Made by a program: the position numbers and the translations under genes | Source: an uncultured Eggerthellaceae bacterium | GTDB taxonomy: Bacteria; Actinomycetota; Coriobacteriia; Coriobacteriales; Eggerthellaceae | NCBI GenBank assembly: GCA_910588905.1 | Contig: CAJURZ010000007.1 | Coordinates: 1-64,000, forward strand | Length of the DNA: 64,000 bases | Reading direction: 5' to 3' | Part shown: in pieces, positions 43,017 through 51,804 of the stretch | Numbering within the stretch: the first letter of the stretch is position 1 | Layout: every line of letters starts with the position of its first letter | Notes under the pieces: model-generated | What the model was told of the DNA's origin: nothing | Seen by the model: the letters and a program-made list of their open reading frames with translations, nothing else | The model's database searches: none

Positions 43017-45059
43017 TCAAGAGGGCCTGCTAAGCGAGAAGGTGAGCCGAGAGAGCTGCCCATCGGCCTCCACAAGACGCACAGAGATGGCATCTCCCAA
43101 CCGGTAGACCTCTCCCGAATCGCTCCCGGTGAGCGTGAGGCGCACCGGATCGAAGGCGAAGTGCTCATCCCCCAGCCCACGCACGGGCAGAAGCCCTTCG
43201 GCGCAGTTCTCCAGCTGCACATAGAGCCCATAGCTGGCCACCCCGGAGATGGTAGCCGGGAAGGCCGTGCCCACGAACTGCTCCATGTAGAGGCACATGA
43301 GCGCCCGGGTAGCATCGGTGGAGGCGGCCTCTGCCACCCGCTCCCCCTCTGAGCACCTCTCGCAGGCAGTGCGCAGCATGTCCTTCTTCTGGGCAGTGCT
43401 CCTCTGGTCCCGGGCGAAGGCGAGCTTCAGCAGCCGATGGACCAAGAGGTCAGGATAACGTCGGATGGGACTCGTGAAGTGGCAGTAGGAATCCAGGCCC
43501 AGACCGTAATGGCCCAGGTTCTCCAAGCTGTAATGAGCTCGGGCCATGCAACGGAGGAGCAACGTGGATACGAGCGTCTCCTCCCGGCGGCCCGCTACGG
43601 CCGCAAGCACCTCCTGGATGGCATAGGGGTCCGCCACGGCCAGCTTGCGAGCCATCTCCCGCGTGAACCATTTGGATTCTTGGAGCACGGGCAAGAGGGC
43701 GGCGATGCTGTCAGCAGCCGGAGGCTCGTGGCTGCGGAAGGGACAGGGATAGCCACGCTCTTCCAAGTAGAGGGCAACAGCCTCGTTAGCGAAGATCATG
43801 GCCTCTTCGATGAGCTCAGTGGAACAGGTCTTCTGACGCACTTCGATGGCCCGCGGCTCCCCCGCCTCATCAAGGCGGACCTTCGCTTCCTTCGTGCGGA
43901 ACTCAAGGCCTCCATCCCGCTCCCGATGCTGTTGGCGCGCCTGGGCTATACGGTGGGCCATCTGAAGGCGCGGACGGATCTCCTCGAGCTCCTCGGCGCC
44001 GATGCCCGCCACCGACCCGTGTCCTTCGAGGATATCCAGAGCCCGGTCATAGTCCAACCGCGCCCGGGAGCGCATGATGGCAGGATAGATGTCCACACCC
44101 ACCGGCTCCAGTTCCGCATCCAAGAAGATATCCACCGTCATGCATAGCCTATCCTCCCCCGGCTTGAGGGAGCAGACCTCGTTCGAGAGCTTCTCCGGCA
44201 GCATGGGCAAGACCCTATCCGGCAGATACACGCTGCAGGTACGCTCGCGGGCCTCCAGATCCAGAGCAGAGCCCTCTTCCACATAGCGGGATACATCGGC
44301 GATATGCACTCCCAACCGCCAGACAGCCTTCCCGGGCACGCCAGGTCCCGATGCTGCCTCCTCCACGGAGAGCGCGTCATCGAAATCCCGCGCGTCGGCG
44401 GGGTCTATGGTGAAGACGAACCGCTCCCGGATGTCCTCGTAGCCTTCGGCCAGAGCACCTACCACATCCACCGAACAAGCATCCGCCCCCGCAAGGGCCG
44501 CAGAGGTGAAGGTCTCCTTGAGCTTATGGCGGGCGATGATCTGCTCTATCAGCAGATCCGGGTCATCCGCATTGCCGATGACCTCCTCCACCACACCACA
44601 AGCGGCAGTGTTCCGCGTGGGATATTCCGTGATGGTCACGCGCACGATGCTCCCCGCAGGGATATCGGGAGCAGCAGAGCGCTGGGTGAAGATGTCATGG
44701 CCGATCCGCGGATCCAAGGGGACCACGATGCCGAAGGGCTCGGCCACCTCATAGCGGCCGATGATGCTGCCATGGGCCCGTTCCACGATATTCACGACCC
44801 GGGCCTCTTGCTTCTTGCCCCGACGCTGCTCTTCTCGTCGCTCCCGGTGGCCGCGGGATGCCTCGCGCTTGGTCTCGGCTATCTCAACGGTATCTCCGTC
44901 AAAGGCGCCGCCGGTCTTCCTCTTGGGGATGAAGTACTCCCCTTGGGCTGTCTTGACGAAGCCATAGCCCTGAGGGTTCATCTCTATGATGCCGCGAGCT
45001 AGGATGCGCGGCTTACCCCTTGTGGGACCGCGTCGCCCCCGGGACCTCCGTGCGCCCAC
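43017..45059 (-). CDS. rnr: ribonuclease R
   Basis: A 680-residue 3'-5' exoribonuclease of the RNB family. An N-terminal basic tail and cold-shock-like domains (IEMNPQGYGFVKTAQGEYFIPK) precede the RNB catalytic domain with FTIDPADARDFDDALSVEE (magnesium-binding Asp residues) and HYGLGLDSYCHFTSPIRRYPDLLVHR; a C-terminal S1 domain (ISGVASYGLYVQLENCAEGL) ends the protein. It follows the S41 gene by 4 bases. smpB, its frequent neighbour, is not next to it. Confidence 0.95.
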   Translation of the reverse strand: MGARRSRGRRGPTRGKPRILARGIIEMNPQGYGFVKTAQGEYFIPKRKTGGAFDGDTVEIAETKREASRGHRERREEQRRGKKQEARVVNIVERAHGSIIGRYEVAEPFGIVVPLDPRIGHDIFTQRSAAPDIPAGSIVRVTITEYPTRNTAACGVVEEVIGNADDPDLLIEQIIARHKLKETFTSAALAGADACSVDVVGALAEGYEDIRERFVFTIDPADARDFDDALSVEEAASGPGVPGKAVWRLGVHIADVSRYVEEGSALDLEARERTCSVYLPDRVLPMLPEKLSNEVCSLKPGEDRLCMTVDIFLDAELEPVGVDIYPAIMRSRARLDYDRALDILEGHGSVAGIGAEELEEIRPRLQMAHRIAQARQQHRERDGGLEFRTKEAKVRLDEAGEPRAIEVRQKTCSTELIEEAMIFANEAVALYLEERGYPCPFRSHEPPAADSIAALLPVLQESKWFTREMARKLAVADPYAIQEVLAAVAGRREETLVSTLLLRCMARAHYSLENLGHYGLGLDSYCHFTSPIRRYPDLLVHRLLKLAFARDQRSTAQKKDMLRTACERCSEGERVAEAASTDATRALMCLYMEQFVGTAFPATISGVASYGLYVQLENCAEGLLPVRGLGDEHFAFDPVRLTLTGSDSGEVYRLGDAISVRLVEADGQLSRLTFSLSRPS

Positions 45060-45063
45060 GGGG

Positions 45064-46371
45064 TTAAGACCCCTGGCTCTGGCCTATCAAGGACCGAGCC
45101 GTATCCAGCGCCACCAGAAGCTGCGTGTCCCCGTCTTCGGTAGTACCCACGATCAGCTCGGGGGTCACCCCTACCCCGTTGATCCCCCGGCCCGAGGGCG
45201 TGAGGTAGTAGGCAGCCGTATAGCGAACGGCTCCGCCGAAGGTGAGCTCACGGACCACCTGCACGGAACCCTTGCCCATGGTGGTCTGACCCACCGTGGT
45301 GGCGCGTTGGTTGTCCTGCAGGGCCGCTGCCAGGACCTCAGCCGCTGCAGAGGTGTACCCGTTCACCAGCACCACCAACGGAGCCGAGGTCACAGAGGCA
45401 CCGCTGGCGCTACGCGTGTTGACGCCATCCAAGGTCTGTATGCCCACGAGCGTACCCGAAGGGACGAAGAAGCTGGCGATGTCCAAAGACTGGGTGAGAT
45501 ATCCGCCGGGATCATCGCGGATATCCAGCACGAATGCCTGAGCCCCCGCGGCAGACAGGTCCACCAACGCCCGCTTGACCAGCTCAGAGGCATTGGCTGT
45601 CAGTTGGCGCAGCTTGATGTATCCAACGCCTTCATCCATCAGCTCAGAGGTCACGTTCTCCGCCGTGTATTCGCGGCACTCCAAGGTGGTGGTGAACTCG
45701 TTGCCATTCTCAGCGTCCATGCTGATGGGGCGCATCCAGGTGACGACGACGTTCTCGCCTTCCATGCGCCCAAGCGCCCCGATGACCTCGGAAGCCGACC
45801 AGACATGACCGGATTCCCCGTTGATGGCCTGGACGAAATCTCCCTTGGTGACGCCCTTGGCCTGAGCCTCTGACCCTTCCAGCACATCTATGGCATAGGC
45901 ACGGCCGTTGTAATCGCCGAAGAGGACGCCGATCCCCTGGTATCCCTTGGAGACCGCTTCCTTGATGTAGGCCTCGTAGCGTTCCTGGTCATAGTATTCC
46001 GCGTACGGGTCCTCGGTGGATCTGAGCATGTCTGTCAGCATGGTATCGGTGGCGGTGGCCAGATGGACCTCATCCAAGCTGTAGGTGGAGAGGATGTCCT
46101 CTACCTCGTCCACCCGGGCTGAGAGCGCATCATAGGTGGTCTTCGCCGGCTTGGATACCTTGCCGCTGTTCATCGTCTCAGAGCCCACGTTGAAACCAAG
46201 GAGCTCCGTGAACTGCACATTGGAGCGCAGAGCGAACCCTGCCATGAAGGCGACTATCACCACGAGGAAGGTGACGAAGAGGCCCGCGATGCGCTTGTTG
46301 CGAGCATGCTCGCGAAAGGAGGCGCTCACCTTCTTGACATAGGCCGTATTCTTGCGCCGCTTCTCCGCCAT
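45064..46371 (-). CDS. S41 family C-terminal processing peptidase-like protein
   Basis: A 435-residue membrane-anchored protein: a helix at about residues 28-48 (GLFVTFLVVIVAFMAGFALRS), a PDZ domain (GIGVLFGDYNGRAYAIDVLEGSEA) and an S41 domain. The general-base Lys motif MGKGSVQ is intact, but the segment that normally reads TASASE (catalytic Ser in the middle) reads TSAAAE, with Ala at the catalytic position and a Ser one residue earlier. It may be inactive, re-registered or specialised. It lies 39 bases after ftsX and 4 before rnr; ftsEX-ctp synteny suggests a cell-wall role. Confidence 0.88.
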   Translation of the reverse strand: MAEKRRKNTAYVKKVSASFREHARNKRIAGLFVTFLVVIVAFMAGFALRSNVQFTELLGFNVGSETMNSGKVSKPAKTTYDALSARVDEVEDILSTYSLDEVHLATATDTMLTDMLRSTEDPYAEYYDQERYEAYIKEAVSKGYQGIGVLFGDYNGRAYAIDVLEGSEAQAKGVTKGDFVQAINGESGHVWSASEVIGALGRMEGENVVVTWMRPISMDAENGNEFTTTLECREYTAENVTSELMDEGVGYIKLRQLTANASELVKRALVDLSAAGAQAFVLDIRDDPGGYLTQSLDIASFFVPSGTLVGIQTLDGVNTRSASGASVTSAPLVVLVNGYTSAAAEVLAAALQDNQRATTVGQTTMGKGSVQVVRELTFGGAVRYTAAYYLTPSGRGINGVGVTPELIVGTTEDGDTQLLVALDTARSLIGQSQGS

Positions 46372-46410
46372 GGTCTGAACTGCTTACCCGTGCTGCCAGG
46401 TGAGGGGAAG

Positions 46411-47325
46411 CTAGACCTTGAGGTAACGGCGCATGGCGATGGCAGAACCGATGAGGCCGATGACGATGCCCGCCACGATGAGGCCGCCGTAGATGAACAG
46501 GTACATCATGTCCGGGACCGAGAAATCCAGGAAGCGAATGGCGTTCTGCAGCTGAGGCAGCGCGAATATGCGCAGAAGCTGGATGACTCCCACCGCCAGC
46601 AATGAGCCGATGAGCGCGTGGAGGGCGCCTTCCATGAGGAAGGGCCCGCGGATGAAGCCGTTAGAAGCACCCACCAAGCGCATGATGGCGATCTCCTTCC
46701 GGCGAGCCAGGATAGCCAAGCGGATGGTGTTGTTGATGAAGACCAGCGCGATGAAGATCAAGAGGATGATCAACGCGATGCCGATATAGCGGATGTAATT
46801 GGTCAGCTGGAAGAGCCGCTCCACCGTACCTTGACCATACTTGATGGAATCCCCGGGATTCGAAGGATCCTCGGAGATGGCCACGTATTCGGGATCAGCC
46901 TCGATGGACTGGGCGATGGCCTGGACGGATTGCGGATCCGTCAGCTCGACATCGATGGAGGCAGGCAGTGGATTAGTGCCATCGAGCTGCTCTATGATCT
47001 CAGGGTTGGAGGTCATGGAGTTAGAGAAGTTCTCCAGAGCCTGCTCTTTGGTGGTGAAGGAAACGGTGTCGACATCCTCCATGTTGGAGATGGTAGCCAT
47101 GACCGCCTGGATGTCCTCCTGAGATGCCTCATCGGAAACGTAAGCGGTGATGGTGACCTCGCTCTCAACGGACTGCATGAGGTTGTTGAGCATGGCGCCT
47201 GCCACGAAGAACACGCCGATGATGAGCAACGACAGGAAGATGGTGATGATGGACCCCAGAGCCGTAGAGAGGTTGCGCGTGAAGCCCTGGAGGGATTCCT
47301 TGAAGAAGTAGCCGATACTAGACAT
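46411..47325 (-). CDS. ftsX: cell division protein FtsX
   Basis: Permease-like partner of FtsE that controls cell-wall hydrolases at the septum. The 304 residues show an N-terminal helix ([22 protein letters not shown]), an extracytoplasmic domain ([19 protein letters not shown]...) and three C-terminal helices. The start at 47325 ([18 protein letters not shown]) overlaps the ftsE stop by 8 bases; the frame runs 17 codons further into ftsE but is rejected. Confidence 0.95.
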   Translation of the reverse strand: MSSIGYFFKESLQGFTRNLSTALGSIITIFLSLLIIGVFFVAGAMLNNLMQSVESEVTITAYVSDEASQEDIQAVMATISNMEDVDTVSFTTKEQALENFSNSMTSNPEIIEQLDGTNPLPASIDVELTDPQSVQAIAQSIEADPEYVAISEDPSNPGDSIKYGQGTVERLFQLTNYIRYIGIALIILLIFIALVFINNTIRLAILARRKEIAIMRLVGASNGFIRGPFLMEGALHALIGSLLAVGVIQLLRIFALPQLQNAIRFLDFSVPDMMYLFIYGGLIVAGIVIGLIGSAIAMRRYLKV

Positions 47326-48187
47326 CGAACCCGTACACCCCCCGATCCTGGTCGCGAGTGAGGCGACCGCGCTCAAGGGCGATGACGCGCCTGCGCATGT
47401 TGTCTACCATCTCCCGGTCATGGGTGGCCACGAGCACCGTGGTGCCCGTGCGATTGATGCGCTCCAAGAGATCCATGATGCCGCGGGAGGTCTGGGGGTC
47501 CAGGTTCCCGGTAGGCTCGTCGCAGATGAGCAACGGGGGCCTGTTCACGATGGCCCGCGCGATGGACACGCGCTGCTGCTCACCGCCGGAGAGCTGATCG
47601 GGGAGCTTGCCGAACTTCTCCTGGAGACCGACGAGCCTCAACACCTCGGGCACCTGGGTCTTCACCACGTGCTTGCTCTTGCCGATGACCTCCAAGGCGA
47701 AGGCAACGTTCTCGAACACCGTCTTAGAAGGCAGGAGCTTGAAGTCCTGGAAGACGCAGCCGATGTTGCGGCGCAGATAGGGAACGCGCCAATTCCGCAT
47801 GGTGGTGAGGTCCTCATCGGCCACATAGATATGGCCCTGGGTGGGCCGTATCTCGCGCGTGAGGAGCTTGATGAACGTAGACTTCCCTGAGCCGGAATGA
47901 CCCACGAGGAAGAGGAATTCCCCTGCGTAGATCTGCAACGAGATGTCTGCCAGGGCAGGCTTGTTAGGCTGCGCCGGATACACCTTGCTGACATGGTCGA
48001 AGGTGATGACAGGGGTTCCCAGCTGCGCCCGGGTGGCTTCCACATCCAGTTCGGGCAGGGTCTGGGTCAACTGGCTCGTGAGCTGGGCCTTGTTCCTGGG
48101 CCTACCCTGTGGGCCAGCGGCGTGGCCAGCATGGCTGCCTCGGCGGCCCCCTTGAGGCATGGCACCTCGGGATCTATCTATTGCCAC
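47318..48187 (-). CDS. ftsE: cell division ATP-binding protein FtsE
   Basis: ABC ATPase that drives FtsX. Walker [15 protein letters not shown], signature [15 protein letters not shown] and Walker [14 protein letters not shown] are intact. At 289 residues it is about 60 longer than usual: a polar N-terminal extension ([20 protein letters not shown]...) precedes the core at residue ~58. The GTG at 48187 follows GGAG at 8 bases, so the extension is probably translated; an internal ATG at 48160 is an alternative. It is in frame with ftsX overlap. Confidence 0.95.
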   Translation of the reverse strand: MAIDRSRGAMPQGGRRGSHAGHAAGPQGRPRNKAQLTSQLTQTLPELDVEATRAQLGTPVITFDHVSKVYPAQPNKPALADISLQIYAGEFLFLVGHSGSGKSTFIKLLTREIRPTQGHIYVADEDLTTMRNWRVPYLRRNIGCVFQDFKLLPSKTVFENVAFALEVIGKSKHVVKTQVPEVLRLVGLQEKFGKLPDQLSGGEQQRVSIARAIVNRPPLLICDEPTGNLDPQTSRGIMDLLERINRTGTTVLVATHDREMVDNMRRRVIALERGRLTRDQDRGVYGFDV

Positions 48188-48248
48188 AGTACATGCTCCG
48201 TATCGATCAATATTCTCAACTGCAACTCATCTATTCTAGCAGGTATGC

Positions 48249-49226
48249 TCAAGATCTGCGATCCAAAGCCTGCTTAGCCGCAGCGACGATGGCAGCGTTA
48301 TCAAGGCCGAAGGCGCTCATGAGCTCAGCGAACTGGCCGGATTTGCCGAAATGATCCCGTACTGCCACGAATTCGCAAGGAACGGGGTTCTGCTCGGCCA
48401 GAAGGCGCGCTACCGCATCCCCCAAGCCCCCCATGATGGAATGCTCCTCGGCTACCACGACGCAACGGGTCTTGGCCACCGAAGCCAACAGGGTATCGGC
48501 ATCCAGCGGCTTCACGGAGAAGGCATCGATCACCTCAGCGCTGATGCCCTGCTCCTCCAAGACCGCAGCCGCCGTGAGGGCTTCCTCTATCTCCACCCCA
48601 CAGGCTATGAGGGTGACATCAGACCCTTCCCGCAGCACTTGGGCCTTACCCCATTCCATCTGGGTTCCGGCGCCATAGACGCAGGGCACGCTCGCCCGAC
48701 CCATCCTCACGTAGACCGGACCGGGTGTGTGGGCCGCCAGCTTGATGGCGGAGAGCGCTGCTGCATAGTCAGCGGGTACGAGCACCCTCATGTTCGGGAG
48801 CGCCCGCATGAGCGCGATATCCTCCAGCATCTGATGGGTGCCCCCGTCAGGTCCCACGGAAACGCCCGCATGGGTGGGGCAGATCTTCACATCGAGGTTG
48901 GAATAGCAGACCGTGTTGCGGATCTGATCGTAGGCGCGCCCGGTGCCGAAGACGGCGAAGGAACCCGTGAAGGCCACCTTTCCCGTAAGGGACAGGCCTG
49001 CTGCCACGCCTACCATGTTCTGCTCGGCGATGCCCACGTTCACGAGCCGCTGGGCGTTCTCAGGACTGGAAGCAGCGAGCTTCGCCGTGGTGGTGGAACC
49101 GGACAGGTCAGCGTCCACGGCCACCACCGGGACACCCTCGGCGGCCAATTCGATGAGCGCTGGTCCAAAGGCAGCCCGCGTGGCCTGCCTGGTCTGCCTC
49201 TCCTCAGCACTGGCGAGCTTGATCAT
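48249..49226 (-). CDS. transketolase, C-terminal subunit
   Basis: The 325-residue pyrimidine-binding plus C-terminal part of a split transketolase (pentose phosphate pathway, moving two-carbon units). FVNVGIAEQNMVGVAAGLSLTGKVAFTG contains the conserved Glu, and the C-terminal domain (LIACGVEIEEALTAAAVLEEQG) is complete. It overlaps the N-terminal subunit gene by 4 bases, so the two are made together to form the heterotetrameric enzyme; split forms are common in anaerobes and archaea. Confidence 0.94.
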   Translation of the reverse strand: MIKLASAEERQTRQATRAAFGPALIELAAEGVPVVAVDADLSGSTTTAKLAASSPENAQRLVNVGIAEQNMVGVAAGLSLTGKVAFTGSFAVFGTGRAYDQIRNTVCYSNLDVKICPTHAGVSVGPDGGTHQMLEDIALMRALPNMRVLVPADYAAALSAIKLAAHTPGPVYVRMGRASVPCVYGAGTQMEWGKAQVLREGSDVTLIACGVEIEEALTAAAVLEEQGISAEVIDAFSVKPLDADTLLASVAKTRCVVVAEEHSIMGGLGDAVARLLAEQNPVPCEFVAVRDHFGKSGQFAELMSAFGLDNAAIVAAAKQALDRRS

Positions 49227-50065
49227 GAGCGGCTCCTCTCGATGCGAGCGGCCCTGAGCTCCTCCAAGGCCTCTTGGGCTTGATCCACGTTGGGAGCCTT
49301 GCCGTGCCAGGAGGCTTCCCCTTCCATGAACGCAACGCCCTTGCCCTTGATGGTGTTCGCTACGACGAGCTTCGGCCGCCCTTCGCGCGTGGCTCTCATA
49401 TCCGTCAGCGTATCCACGAGCGCGGCGATGTCATGGCCGTCAACCTCCACTGCCTCCCAACCGAAGGCGAGGAACTTGTCCTTGATGCTCTCTGGATTGC
49501 AGACATCCTGGGTGCGCCCATCTATCTGGAGCTCGTTGCGGTCGACGATGGTCACGATGTTGTCGAGCTGCTTGTGGGCGGCGAACATGGCGGCCTCCCA
49601 AACCTGGCCTTCCTGGCATTCGCCGTCCCCCAACAGCACGAACACCGTGGAGGAGATGTCATCCATCTTGAGCCCCAGCCCCATGCCGCAGGCCACCGAG
49701 AGCCCTTGGCCGAGGGAGCCGGTGGACACCTCTACGCCGGACACCAGATGCATGTCCGGATGGCCCTGAAGGCGGCTGCCCAGCTTGCGCAGGGTGCGCA
49801 GCTCCTCAGGCGGAAGGTACCCGGCTCGGGCTAGGGCGGCATAGAGCGCCGGGGCCGCATGGCCCTTCGAGAGGATGAACCGGTCACGGGATGGGCAATG
49901 GGCATCTGAAGGGCTGTGCTCCATCACACCACCGAAGTAGAGCGCGGTCAAGATATCAGCGCAGGAAAGGGAACCGCCCGGGTGCCCGCTTTCCGCTTCG
50001 AAGATCATGGAGATGATATCCTCGCGCAATAAGGAGGCCGTCAGGTCTAGGTCTTTGGTATCCAC
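49223..50065 (-). CDS. transketolase, N-terminal subunit
   Basis: The 280-residue thiamine-diphosphate-binding half. The cofactor motif is GDGECQEGQVWEAAMFAAHKQLDNIVTIVDRN, and SGHPGGSLSCADIL with the SKGHAAPALY His are catalytic features. The preferred start is a GTG at 50065 after AGAGGGG; the frame continues 37 codons upstream. It is paired with the C-terminal subunit and divergent from the NifX-like gene. Confidence 0.93.
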   Translation of the reverse strand: MDTKDLDLTASLLREDIISMIFEAESGHPGGSLSCADILTALYFGGVMEHSPSDAHCPSRDRFILSKGHAAPALYAALARAGYLPPEELRTLRKLGSRLQGHPDMHLVSGVEVSTGSLGQGLSVACGMGLGLKMDDISSTVFVLLGDGECQEGQVWEAAMFAAHKQLDNIVTIVDRNELQIDGRTQDVCNPESIKDKFLAFGWEAVEVDGHDIAALVDTLTDMRATREGRPKLVVANTIKGKGVAFMEGEASWHGKAPNVDQAQEALEELRAARIERSRS

Positions 50066-50254
50066 ATGCACCCCTCTTGGATCCGTTGGAGACGATAGGT
50101 GAATTCTATCGGATGGGAAGGGGGACGCAAACGAGGGATCCAGTCTTTCTGAGGGGGCGGCTCTGATCGGCTCCATGATCCGCTCTCAACGCTGTTGTAT
50201 CATGCAGGGGATATGAGAGAGGCCGCCCGAGAGGCGGCACAGAAGGAGGACGAG

Positions 50255-50617
50255 ATGAAGCTAGCTATTCCCAGCGAGACCGCAGAGGGCCTGCAAGCCA
50301 TGAGGTCAGGTCACTTCGGCCATGCCCCCTATTTCACCGTCGTTGATATCCAGGATGGTGAGGTGACGGCAGTAGAGGCCGTCAAGAACGCTGACCACGA
50401 TACCGTGGGATGCGGCGGGGTCATCAGCTTCGCCCTCGGGTTGGGGATCGATGCCATGCTCACCGTAGGGATGGGAAGGCCTCCCCTCACCCGATTCACC
50501 GAAGCGGGCGTGAAGGTCTACTCAGAGCGCACGACACCCATCGTGGGAGATGCCGTGACGCGCTTTCTGGAAGGCGGATGCCCCTTGATGTCCCTAGAGG
50601 ATGCCTGCGCGCACTAG
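50255..50617 (+). CDS. NifX/NifB-C domain iron-molybdenum cofactor-associated protein
   Basis: A 120-residue protein of the dinitrogenase iron-molybdenum cofactor biosynthesis superfamily. Family landmarks are SGHFGHAPYFTVVD, VGCGGVISFAL with a conserved Cys, and the Gly/Met-rich GIDAMLTVGMGRPPL. No nif genes are present, so this is one of the stand-alone paralogues of anaerobes, which may bind or carry Fe-S or Mo-S clusters; a link with the molybdenum enzymes at 1-7306 is speculative. The ATG at 50255 follows AAGGAGG. It is one of few plus-strand genes, ending at a strong shared terminator. Confidence 0.9.
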   Translation: MKLAIPSETAEGLQAMRSGHFGHAPYFTVVDIQDGEVTAVEAVKNADHDTVGCGGVISFALGLGIDAMLTVGMGRPPLTRFTEAGVKVYSERTTPIVGDAVTRFLEGGCPLMSLEDACAH

Positions 50618-50671
50618 CAAGCAGGCCCCAACGGGCCCAGATCAGCTTTGAGCCCCATATGGATCGATGAG

Positions 50672-50699
50672 AGAGACGCCCCGGATCCGGGGCGTCTCT
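50672..50699. terminator. bidirectional terminator between the NifX-like gene and prfB
   Basis: AGAGACGCCCCGGA and TCCGGGGCGTCTCT form a perfect 14-base-pair palindrome with TCTGTCT after it on the plus strand and TCTCATC on the minus strand. It lies between the converging ends at 50617 and 50719 and can stop transcription from both sides, though its T-tracts are short. Confidence 0.8.
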
Positions 50700-50718
50700 T
50701 CTGTCTGAGGTGATAGGG

Positions 50719-51804
50719 CTACTGGCTCACGCGCCACTTGTGATAGCCGATGATGAGCTCTTCCAGATCCCCATCCAGCACCGCTTCGACATTGCCCGTC
50801 TCCATGCCCGTGCGGGTGTCCTTCACCATCTGATAGGGATAGAGCACGTAGTTGCGGATCTGGCTGCCGAAGGAGTTCTCCATCTTCTCTCCCCGCAGGC
50901 CCTCGAGCTCTTCCTGGCGCTTGCGCTCCTCCAACTCGTAGAGCTTCGCCTTGAGCACGCGGAAGGCTGCTTCCTTGTTCTGGAGCTGGCTCTTCTCGTT
51001 CTGGCAGGTGACCACGATGCCCGTAGGCGTGTGAGTGAGCCGCACGGCTGAATCCGTGGTGTTCACGCACTGGCCACCGGGACCTGAGGAGCGATACACG
51101 TCCACCCGCACATCAGCGGGGTTGATCTCCACTTCGATATCGTCTGGCAGGATGGGGAGCACCTCCACCCCCGCGAAGGTGGTGTGGCGGCGCTTCTTGT
51201 CATCCGTGGGAGAGATGCGCACGAGCCGGTGGACACCGGCCTCGGAGGTGAGCATGCCGAAGGCGTTCTTGCCTTCCACCTGGATGGTGGCCTTATCGAG
51301 CCCGATGCCCTCACCGGGCACCAGGTCAAGCACGGTAACGCTCCAGCCCTTCGCCTCAGCGTAGCGCTTGTACATCCGGTAGAGCATCTCCGTCCAGTCC
51401 TGGGCCTCGAGACCGCCCTGACCGGGGTTGATGGAAAGGATGGCTCCACCGCGGTCGAACCGGCCAGAGAACCAGGAGGAGACCTCCAGCCCGTCGAGCA
51501 TGGTATCCAGCTTCGCCATGCCCGCTTCGTATTCGCCTGCGAAGGCCTCGTCCTCCTCGGAGAGCTCATAGGCCGCCTGGGCGTCCTCCAGCTGCTGGGC
51601 CGCAGCCTCGTATTCGGCTATGGATTCCTTGAGGTCGGCTGCCTCCTTGGACACCTTCTGGGCCGTCTGGGCGTCATCCCAGAAATCCGGCTCAGCCATG
51701 CGCGCGTCCAACGCCTGAGCCTCTTCGCGCAGGGTGTCTACCTTCAGATAGGTGCGAGCGTCAGCCAGGCGCGACGCCGCCGCTTCCAGCTCCCTATTGG
51801 CCAT
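50719..51804 (-). CDS. prfB: peptide chain release factor 2
   Basis: Recognises UGA and UAA stop codons. The tripeptide region and GGQ motif (GPGGQCVNTTDSAVRLTH) are intact, followed by NEKSQLQNKEAAF. The length of 361 is normal. There is no programmed +1 frameshift: the residue run YLKVDTLREEA has no in-frame stop where most prfB genes have YL-TGA. The start at 51804 (MANRELEAAASRL) overlaps the secA stop by 11 bases; the longer frame to 51858 is inside secA. Confidence 0.95.
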   Translation of the reverse strand: MANRELEAAASRLADARTYLKVDTLREEAQALDARMAEPDFWDDAQTAQKVSKEAADLKESIAEYEAAAQQLEDAQAAYELSEEDEAFAGEYEAGMAKLDTMLDGLEVSSWFSGRFDRGGAILSINPGQGGLEAQDWTEMLYRMYKRYAEAKGWSVTVLDLVPGEGIGLDKATIQVEGKNAFGMLTSEAGVHRLVRISPTDDKKRRHTTFAGVEVLPILPDDIEVEINPADVRVDVYRSSGPGGQCVNTTDSAVRLTHTPTGIVVTCQNEKSQLQNKEAAFRVLKAKLYELEERKRQEELEGLRGEKMENSFGSQIRNYVLYPYQMVKDTRTGMETGNVEAVLDGDLEELIIGYHKWRVSQ

